DNA from: JAWXUK01 sp044432725 | GTDB lineage: Bacteria; Bacillota; Clostridia; Oscillospirales; Oscillospiraceae | Direction: 5' to 3' | Assembly: GCA_044432725.1 (NCBI GenBank) | Contig: JAWXUL010000014.1 | Coordinates: forward strand, 1 to 64,000 | Length of the DNA: 64,000 bases | Shown: positions 47,802 to 54,799 of the stretch, one piece after another | Numbering within the stretch: position 1 is the first letter of the stretch | Layout: each line of letters begins with the position of its first letter | The notes under the pieces: generated by a model | Database searches by the model: none | Told to the model about the DNA's origin: nothing | Seen by the model: the letters and a program-made list of their open reading frames with translations, nothing else | Made by a program: the position numbers and the translations under genes

Positions 47802-49592
47802 ATGAGTCAAGACAATCAATACACCTTTGAAAACCCCGAGTATAGAAAAACTTATTGGCATACCTGTTCCCATATCCTTGCCCAAGCAGTGAAACGGCTT
47901 TTCCCCACAGCAAAACTAGCCATTGGTCCTGCCATTGAAGAAGGATTTTACTATGACTTTGATGTGGAAACAGCTTTCACCCCAGAGGATTTGACAAAAA
48001 TCGAAGGGGAAATGAAAAAAATCGCCAAAGAAAAGCTGAAATTAGAATACAGCGAAAAAACACGTAGCGAAGCCATCGCCTTTATGGAAGAAATGGACCA
48101 GCCCTATAAAGTAGAGCTAATCAAAGATTTGCCAGAAGATGCCACCATCTCCTTTTACACCCAAGGGGATTTTTGCGACCTTTGTGCCGGACCTCACTTA
48201 GGCTCTACTGCAAACGTAAAAGGCAATGGGGTGAAATTAACCTCTGCCACAGGAGCCTACTGGCGTGGGGACTCTAATCGTAAAATGCTCCAACGGATTT
48301 ATGGTGTTGCTTTTCCGAAGAAAGAAGAACTGGATGCCTATGTAACCCGTGTGGAAGAAGCCAAGAAAAGAGACCATAACAAAGTGGGGAGAGAACTGGA
48401 ATACTTCACCACAGCCGATGTCATTGGTCAAGGGCTTCCCATCTTGCTCCCAAAGGGGGCTCGTGTGATTCAACTCCTTCAACGTTTTGTAGAGGATGTG
48501 GAGGAATCCAGAGGCTATCTGTTGACCAAAACACCACTGATGGCAAAGAGAGACCTTTATAAAATATCAGGTCACTGGGACCATTATCGTGAAGGTATGT
48601 TTGTCATGGGTGACCCAGATGACGAATCAGCAGAGTGCTTTGCTCTGCGTCCCATGACTTGCCCTTTTCAATATCAGGTTTACCTCAACCGCTTGCGTTC
48701 TTATCGTGACTTGCCTATGCGTTTGGGCGAGACCTCTACCCTCTTCCGTAACGAAGATTCAGGGGAAATGCACGGCTTGATTCGTGTGCGACAATTCACC
48801 ATCTCCGAAGGACATTTGATTTTACGTCCAGACCAACTGGAAGAAGAATTTCGTGGTTGTGTGGATTTGGCAAACTATATGCTGGAAACCCTTGGACTCT
48901 TGGAAGATTGTTCTTATCGTTTTTCCAAATGGGACGAGAACAACAGCGAAAAATATGAAGGCACCAAAGAGCAATGGGATGCAGCCCAATCAGCCATGGG
49001 TAAAATCCTTGACGATCTGGGACTTCCTTATGAAATTGGCATTGACGAAGCTGCCTTCTATGGTCCTAAATTAGATATTCAGTGTAAAAACGTCTTTGGA
49101 AAAGAAGATACCTTGGTCACCATTCAAATTGATATGCTGTTGGCAGAAAAATTTGGCATGGAATATGTCAGCGAAGATGGCAGTAAAAAGACCCCTTATA
49201 TCATTCATCGTACCTCTTTGGGGTGCTATGAACGTACCCTTGCCCTCTTACTGGAAAAATACGCAGGGGCATTGCCATTGTGGATGGCACCAGAGCAAGT
49301 GCGTGTCCTTCCTCTTACCGACCGAACAGCACAGCAAGCAGATGATTTGGCAAAATTACTCAGCAGTCGTGGCTATCGAGTTTCCACTGACCACAGAAGT
49401 GAAAAAGTGGGCAAGAAAATTCGTGAGGCACAACTGGAAAAAATTCCTTATATGCTTGTCATTGGAGACAAAGAAGCAGAGGATCATACGGTGGCTGTGC
49501 GTCATCGCAGTGAAGGAGATTTGGGCGTGATGTCCATGGAGGATTTCCTACAAAAGCTGGCAACAGCTGTGACAGAAAAACAAAAAGGTTGA
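47802..49592 (+). CDS. thrS: Threonyl-tRNA synthetase without TGS domain
   Basis: 596 residues from ATG 47802 (AGAGG upstream); the longer frame to 47688 has no ribosome site. It begins almost directly with the SAD editing domain (HILAQAVKRLFPTAKLAIGP), so the usual N-terminal TGS domain is absent. Class II motifs are FRNEDSGEMHGLIRVRQF, the zinc-site MTCPFQYQVYLNRLRSYRDLP in part, and HRTSLGCYERTLALLLE, with a full anticodon-binding domain (PEQVRVLPLTDR). It charges tRNA-Thr. No T-box leader is visible. The RnfC-like gene starts five bases after its stop. Confidence 0.95.
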   Translation: MSQDNQYTFENPEYRKTYWHTCSHILAQAVKRLFPTAKLAIGPAIEEGFYYDFDVETAFTPEDLTKIEGEMKKIAKEKLKLEYSEKTRSEAIAFMEEMDQPYKVELIKDLPEDATISFYTQGDFCDLCAGPHLGSTANVKGNGVKLTSATGAYWRGDSNRKMLQRIYGVAFPKKEELDAYVTRVEEAKKRDHNKVGRELEYFTTADVIGQGLPILLPKGARVIQLLQRFVEDVEESRGYLLTKTPLMAKRDLYKISGHWDHYREGMFVMGDPDDESAECFALRPMTCPFQYQVYLNRLRSYRDLPMRLGETSTLFRNEDSGEMHGLIRVRQFTISEGHLILRPDQLEEEFRGCVDLANYMLETLGLLEDCSYRFSKWDENNSEKYEGTKEQWDAAQSAMGKILDDLGLPYEIGIDEAAFYGPKLDIQCKNVFGKEDTLVTIQIDMLLAEKFGMEYVSEDGSKKTPYIIHRTSLGCYERTLALLLEKYAGALPLWMAPEQVRVLPLTDRTAQQADDLAKLLSSRGYRVSTDHRSEKVGKKIREAQLEKIPYMLVIGDKEAEDHTVAVRHRSEGDLGVMSMEDFLQKLATAVTEKQKG

Positions 49593-49596
49593 TGTA

Positions 49597-51057
49597 ATGA
49601 CAAGAATAGGCAAAGGGGGAATTCGCCCCTACAGCAAAAAAGAAAGTACCCGCAAAAAGCCATTGATGCCACTGGAAATACTCCCGAAAGCCATTGTATT
49701 GCCACTGCGTAGCCCCTGTGGAGGGGAGCTTCGCCCTGTGATTACCGTGGGGGACGTGGTGAAACGTGGGGAACTTGTGGCTATGCCACAAAATGAACTG
49801 GGTTTCTCTCTTTACAGTGGTATTTCTGGGAAAGTCGTGGCAATTTCTCACCAACCACATCCCCTATTCGAACTATGTCTGTCCATTGTCATCAAAAATG
49901 ACTTTCAGGACAGTGCTGTCAGCCACGAGAGTTTTCCCGATATTGAAAGTCTCAGCCAAGAACAGGTGCTCACTTTATTGGAAGAGCGAGGACTTCGCAG
50001 TGTAGACCCTGACGAAACCCCAGTTCATGTGAAAGTCATGGAAGGGCGAGGTCGGGTGGATACTTTGATCATCAATGCCTGTGAAGCAGAACCCTATCTC
50101 ACAGCAGACCACAGATTGTTATTAGAAAGACAAGATTTGATTATCTCTGGGGCGAAGCTTCTTGCCTATGCACTGGGGGCAGTTCAGATTGTGGTGGCAT
50201 TGCAAGGGGACAAACTGGATGCCATTGAAGATTTAGAGGAGAATATGAACTGGGACAGAGAGAGTATGCGAATCCGTACCCTCCCCACCCGTTATCCCTT
50301 TGGCAATGAAAAATTACTGGTCAGCTTTGTGACAGGGGTGGAAGTCCCTGTGGGGAAAGGATGGCACCATGCTCATTGTGCTGTGTTTTCTCTTGCCACC
50401 ACATATGCTGTGGGCAATGCCATTGTCCGAGGAGAAATGCAAACCCATCGAGCCATCACTGTGTCTGGTTCTGGGGTGAAGCGTCCTCGTAATTTCTGGC
50501 TTCCCATTGGCACTTCTTTGAAAACAGCTTTGGAAAATGCCGAGGGGATACGTGCTGATGACATGGCACTTCTCTTATTAGGGGGACCTATGACAGGGGT
50601 GGCGCAAGAAAATTTACGAGCCCCTATTTTAGTGGGTAGCCCTGGGCTTCTTGCCTTTGGCTCTCGTGATATTCCACCACATTTGCTGAAAAAAGAAGAA
50701 AATACAAAAAGAACTCCCTGTATTCGTTGTGGTCACTGTCTTTCTGTCTGCCCTATGCATCTTATGCCTCTGTCCATTTATAAAGAAATGGAGCGGGACT
50801 ATCCACGGAAAGAAGAACTACTCTCTTTAGGTACCCTGACCTGTATCGGTTGTGGTTCTTGCAATTTTCGTTGTCCTTCTCGCTTGCCCTTGGCACAGAG
50901 TATCAATAAAGGACAATTTTTTTGCGTAGACGAGGTGACAGTGGAAAAGGATATCAAAATTTATGCCCCGTCTGAAAAGAAGGAATCAAAGGGTGAGGGC
51001 AATGGAAAATGGGGGAATGTCTTCCTGTCCAAAAAGAAAAGGGGGAAAAAGCCGTGA
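49597..51057 (+). CDS. RnfC-like electron transport subunit, altered nucleotide loop
   Basis: 486 residues. The N-terminal barrel-sandwich part matches RnfC (KGGIRPYSKK, VGDVVKRGELVAMPQ, YSGISGKVVAI). The central SLBB/flavoprotein region has VDTLIINACEAEPYLTADHR, where RnfC normally reads NGAECEPY. The glycine-rich loop that usually precedes it (GxGGAxFPT, binding FMN/NADH) is replaced by SVDPDETPVHVKV. Two 4Fe-4S motifs remain, CIRCGHCLSVCP (from C375) and CIGCGSCNFRCP (from C416). A basic tail ends the protein. The electron source may therefore differ from NADH. It is coupled to thrS upstream and overlaps the next gene (GTGA). Confidence 0.85.
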   Translation: MTRIGKGGIRPYSKKESTRKKPLMPLEILPKAIVLPLRSPCGGELRPVITVGDVVKRGELVAMPQNELGFSLYSGISGKVVAISHQPHPLFELCLSIVIKNDFQDSAVSHESFPDIESLSQEQVLTLLEERGLRSVDPDETPVHVKVMEGRGRVDTLIINACEAEPYLTADHRLLLERQDLIISGAKLLAYALGAVQIVVALQGDKLDAIEDLEENMNWDRESMRIRTLPTRYPFGNEKLLVSFVTGVEVPVGKGWHHAHCAVFSLATTYAVGNAIVRGEMQTHRAITVSGSGVKRPRNFWLPIGTSLKTALENAEGIRADDMALLLLGGPMTGVAQENLRAPILVGSPGLLAFGSRDIPPHLLKKEENTKRTPCIRCGHCLSVCPMHLMPLSIYKEMERDYPRKEELLSLGTLTCIGCGSCNFRCPSRLPLAQSINKGQFFCVDEVTVEKDIKIYAPSEKKESKGEGNGKWGNVFLSKKKRGKKP

Positions 51058-52745
51058 ATACTTATCGTTTTCCCATTTTTCCACGACTGTCAGCCCCAAC
51101 CTCTGTGACAGCAATGACGATAGATGTGATTGTTGCCCTTCTCCCCGCTTTGGGCATGGCGATTTATCTTTTTGGTTTTTCCGTCCTAGGGCTTGCCCTC
51201 TCTTCCATAGGTTTTTGTGTATTCTTCCAATGGCTCTTTGCCTTGGTCACCAAACAAAATCGTGGTTATTTCGATCCCTCACCTTGGTTGACAGGATTGC
51301 TTCTTTCCTTTTGCTATCCTCCTGATATGCCTTTAGGGGGGACTATGGTTGGCTCTTTTTTTGCCATTGTCATTGTGAAAGAGCTTTACGGTGGTTTAGG
51401 TTGTAATTTTTTAAATCCAGCCTTGGCAGGGAGACTCTTTCTTGCCTCTTCCCCCTTGCTGATGACTTCTTTTTCTCAGCCAAAACCCATGGTAGAGGCA
51501 AATTTGGTGGATGCCATGTCCCTTGCCACACCTATGGCTGCCCTTCACCAAGGCATTTTGCCCTCTGCTTCTATCGAAGAATTGTTTATCGGCTTTCATG
51601 GTGGCTCGATGGGGGAAGTATCCTCTGCGATGCTGTTATTGGGAGGCTGTTATTTACTCCTTCGCAGAGTCATCAGTCCCATCATTCCCCTCAGCTTTTT
51701 GGGAACGGTGGCACTCCTTGCCTATTTCTATCCCCAAGGGGGACAAGATTCTTATTACTGGATGATATGCCAGCTTTTTTCAGGAGGCTTAATCTTAGGG
51801 GCATTTTTTATGGCGACTGACCCTGTCACATCTCCTGTGACCTTTTTGGGTCAGGGACTTTTTGGGGTTGGTTGTGGTATTTTAACCATACTTCTTCGCT
51901 ATTTTGGAAGCTATCCAGAGGGTGTGGGCTTTGCCATTCTCACCATGAATGGTCTGGTTTGGCTTTTTGATAAAGTGGGAGTACCACGTTATTTTGCCCA
52001 AGAACATTTCGTCCACAGCAAGAAATTTTTTGCTGTGGTGAAAAGACAAGTGAGAGCAGTTTCTTTTGTCGCTCCAAAATCAGACAAGAAATTACTGCAA
52101 AAACTCTTTTCCAAAGAAATTTGGGCAGAAAGAAAAGAAAAAATCAAAAGTTTTTCTTTGATACGACCAGGAGGCACAGCCTTGGGAGAAGGATTTTTAG
52201 AATCTTTGCCTGTGGCAAGTAAAGCCATCTTGTCCTATGCACTGGTTCTGACTGTGACCATTGCTGCCATTGCATTGACCCAATCCCTCACCTCTCTCCC
52301 ACAACACCGAGGGGAAGAGGCGAAAATACAGGCTCTCTTATCCTCTGCCATGCCACGAGCAAACTCCATGAGTGAACTTCCCTATGAAGGGGAAGGGGCT
52401 GTTTACCTTGCCTATGCCCAAGAGGAAGTATTAGGTTATTGTGTCGAGGTTTCTGTCTCTGGCTTTGTGGACGAGATCCAACTTTTGGTGGGTGTCTCTA
52501 TGAATGGCGCAGTCACAGGCATTGCAGTCCTTTCCCACAATGAGACCCTATATTTGGGAGACACCATGTTACAAGAAGAAAATCTGAGTACTTTTATTGG
52601 TCGTTCTGGAACCATATCAGAAAAAAGTATCCAAGGGATATCAGGTGCCACAATCACTTTAGAAGCAGTGCGCACAGGAGTGAACAGTGCCTTGAAAACG
52701 GTGCAGAATTTATCAAGCTTAGATTCTTCTGGCTATTTTAATTAA
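51054..52745 (+). CDS. RnfD-RnfG fusion protein
   Basis: 563 residues from GTG 51054, which overlaps the rnfC-like stop, with AAAGGGGG upstream. Residues 1 to about 320 are RnfD/NqrB-like with eight to nine membrane helices (LGCNFLNPALAGRLFL, FMATDPVTSPVT). The FMN-attachment threonine is probably T159 in MSLATP, where the usual glycine before AT is leucine. After a basic linker (about 325-390), one membrane helix and an extracellular FMN-binding domain of RnfG type follow, ending with ISGAT (T533). RnfD and RnfG are separate proteins in described Rnf complexes. The fusion tethers both flavins in one chain. Confidence 0.85.
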   Translation: MNTYRFPIFPRLSAPTSVTAMTIDVIVALLPALGMAIYLFGFSVLGLALSSIGFCVFFQWLFALVTKQNRGYFDPSPWLTGLLLSFCYPPDMPLGGTMVGSFFAIVIVKELYGGLGCNFLNPALAGRLFLASSPLLMTSFSQPKPMVEANLVDAMSLATPMAALHQGILPSASIEELFIGFHGGSMGEVSSAMLLLGGCYLLLRRVISPIIPLSFLGTVALLAYFYPQGGQDSYYWMICQLFSGGLILGAFFMATDPVTSPVTFLGQGLFGVGCGILTILLRYFGSYPEGVGFAILTMNGLVWLFDKVGVPRYFAQEHFVHSKKFFAVVKRQVRAVSFVAPKSDKKLLQKLFSKEIWAERKEKIKSFSLIRPGGTALGEGFLESLPVASKAILSYALVLTVTIAAIALTQSLTSLPQHRGEEAKIQALLSSAMPRANSMSELPYEGEGAVYLAYAQEEVLGYCVEVSVSGFVDEIQLLVGVSMNGAVTGIAVLSHNETLYLGDTMLQEENLSTFIGRSGTISEKSIQGISGATITLEAVRTGVNSALKTVQNLSSLDSSGYFN

Positions 52746-52756
52746 GGGGAGCTCTT

Positions 52757-53335
52757 ATGTTAGATTATTTAAATATCGCAATTTCTGCCCTTTTTGCACA
52801 AAATCTCTTATTGGTTTATCCCTTTACCTTAGGGAACAATCCAAAATCTTTTCTCAGGCCAAAGGGTGCCTTTTCTCTGGGATTTTCTTTAACAGCAGTT
52901 TTTTTATTGCTGACCCCCTTGTCCAGAGTCTTTCACCAGTTCCTTGTCACTACAGAAACAGAGCATTTCCTCTTGTTGATTCTGGCACTTCTTGCCACAG
53001 TGGGGACTTATGTAGTGGGACTGACCATGGAAAAATATTCCCCTGATTTGTGGGCGATCTTTGGAGAGAGTTTTCGCTCTCTTCCCTCTAACGCTGGAGT
53101 CCTAGGGGTGATGCTGTTATCAGCCCAGCAAAATCATAGCGTCTTAGAAGCAGTGGTCTTTGGATTCTTCTCTGGACTGGGTGTGTTGATTGCTTTGGTG
53201 ACTTTGGTTGGGGTGCAACAGAATCAAGAACGTCGAGGCTGTCCTCCTGTGTTCCAAGGATTCCCCATTCTCTTTATCACAGCAGGGCTGATGTCCCTTT
53301 CACTGGTGGGCTTTTACGGATTACAAGTGAACTAA
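52757..53335 (+). CDS. RnfA/RnfE-family membrane subunit lacking iron-sulfur cysteines
   Basis: 192 residues, six membrane helices, colinear with RnfA (start DYLNIAISALFAQNLLLV; end FPILFITAGLMSLSLVGFYG, as in RsxA LITAGLMSLAFMGFSG). RnfA/NqrE subunits carry two cysteines that hold a 2Fe-2S centre between the A and E subunits, in CPF and TTNCAVLG contexts. Here the first position falls in LGNNP (no Cys) and the second reads LPSNAGVLG (Ala). The only cysteine is in a loop (RRGCPP). No second A/E subunit and no RnfB are encoded in the window. It is the last gene of the run. Confidence 0.85.
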   Translation: MLDYLNIAISALFAQNLLLVYPFTLGNNPKSFLRPKGAFSLGFSLTAVFLLLTPLSRVFHQFLVTTETEHFLLLILALLATVGTYVVGLTMEKYSPDLWAIFGESFRSLPSNAGVLGVMLLSAQQNHSVLEAVVFGFFSGLGVLIALVTLVGVQQNQERRGCPPVFQGFPILFITAGLMSLSLVGFYGLQVN

Positions 53336-53370
53336 TGTAAGCCACAAAGATGTGGTGTCAAATAAATCAA

Positions 53371-53404
53371 GGGTTACAACTAATTTTTTAGTTGTAGCCC
53401 TTTC
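53371..53404 (+). terminator. Terminator of the thrS-rnf-like operon
   Basis: GGGTTACAACTAA pairs with TTAGTTGTAGCCC, followed by TTTCTTTT. Confidence 0.87.
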
Positions 53405-53458
53405 TTTTATGCCAAAAGTGCTTGTCCTTCTAGCTGTGTCAAAAAATGAGAGCAATCA

Positions 53459-53493
53459 AAAAAACTGTCACCCCATCAGGGGCAACAGTTTTT
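53459..53493 (-). terminator. Terminator of the lipoprotein gene
   Basis: AAAACTGT-CACCCC pairs with GGGGCAACAGTTTT around ATCA. T-runs exist on both strands; the minus strand ends in TTTTTTTGATT. Confidence 0.8.
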
Positions 53494-53530
53494 ATTCTTG
53501 TTTATCAAGGATAGTTCTATCAGCAGAGGA

Positions 53531-54739
53531 CTAGCTCATGGTATCAAAAACATTGATGATATCCATAGGGTACACAGCACCAGTGGTTTGGTCCACAGAA
53601 AAAGTTACCCCATCTGCATTGATTAAAAAGCTACCGGCAAACACATTACCATTTCCGTTTTCACTTTTTTGCGTGATATTAAATTTACGATAAGAGACAC
53701 CATTGATCAAAACAAGACCTTCAGCGGTATAAACATTATAGCTGTCCATGGTAGTACCAGACAAACCAAGCTCTGAAGGGCTTCTGCTGGAAAGGAAAGC
53801 CACAGCATCATCAATAGACAAAGAACCTTTGCTGTTGTTATTAGAAGGAGGTGCCACCCAGATGGTGCCGTCACGATATTCCACGGTCACCACTGCACCA
53901 TTATAATTCCAGTCCACAGTAATCAGCATCAAACGCTCTGTGCCACTTGCTTTTTTGCCTAAGCACACAGTACCAGCACGTTGGGTGAAGTCTGGGGTTA
54001 ACATTTCATAATGCTCCCCATCCACTGGGTGGAAAGAATCAATCACTTTAAATCCAGAAGAATTCATAAAACTGACATAACCCGCTGTTGCCTGACCACC
54101 AGTATAACCAGTGGAAGTTACATCATAGGTATAGACAAATGATTCCAGCTCGTAATCTTGTAAGAAGGTCATCTCGTCTATGATGGTCACTGTTTCCACA
54201 GGGGTTTCATCTACAGTAGGGCTTAGGGTTGCTTCCCCTTCATTGGAAAGCTGTTCTTCGCTTTCCCCTTCTGTTTCAGTTTCTGTAGCAGCAGGCATGG
54301 AAGGCAAAGTAGCAATCACATACTCTTCATATTCAATCAATGCATCAGCAAGCACCAGAGCATTGTTTTCTGAAGGATCAAAAATAGAGACCAAACGTAT
54401 ACTGGCAAGTTTGGCATTTTCTGCATCCAATTCCTTTTGGAGCAATTCATTCTCTGCATCAATCAGTTCTTGCTCTGCTGCTTTTGCCTTTTCCTCTTCC
54501 TTGGTCAGCTCTACCATATCTGCATAAGGGTCTACCTCTGGTACAGGGAGAACATTTTTCTCGATATAGCTGAAAACATCTGCAAAGAAGACAGGGGCAG
54601 TATCACTTTCAGAGAGCGTATAAGAAACAGGTAAATCATAGGGGGATGGCTCATAAACGATCACTTCTTCTGTTTCACCACAAGACACCAAACTCAGGAG
54701 TAATGTGGTAGTGAGTAGCATTTTCATGCCTGATTTCAT
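53531..54739 (-). CDS. Secreted lipoprotein, unknown function
   Basis: About 402 residues; the chosen ATG has AGAAAGGA about ten bases upstream, though a TTG three codons earlier or an ATG four codons later is possible. The signal is MKMLLTTTLLLSLVSC with a lipobox (LVSC), so the mature protein is lipid-anchored at the cysteine. An acidic coiled segment (about 70-110, ELTKEEEKAKAAEQELIDAE) and a Glu/Thr-rich linker (about 150-180) precede a beta-rich C-terminal region (about 190-400) with no recognised family. It is monocistronic, between the Rnf-like run and the FtsA-like gene. Confidence 0.75.
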   Translation of the reverse strand: MKSGMKMLLTTTLLLSLVSCGETEEVIVYEPSPYDLPVSYTLSESDTAPVFFADVFSYIEKNVLPVPEVDPYADMVELTKEEEKAKAAEQELIDAENELLQKELDAENAKLASIRLVSIFDPSENNALVLADALIEYEEYVIATLPSMPAATETETEGESEEQLSNEGEATLSPTVDETPVETVTIIDEMTFLQDYELESFVYTYDVTSTGYTGGQATAGYVSFMNSSGFKVIDSFHPVDGEHYEMLTPDFTQRAGTVCLGKKASGTERLMLITVDWNYNGAVVTVEYRDGTIWVAPPSNNNSKGSLSIDDAVAFLSSRSPSELGLSGTTMDSYNVYTAEGLVLINGVSYRKFNITQKSENGNGNVFAGSFLINADGVTFSVDQTTGAVYPMDIINVFDTMS

Positions 54740-54799
54740 ATCCTTCAAATCCTTTCTTAAGGTCAGTCCTTTGACCTCATTTCCTCATGCAAAGAGAGG

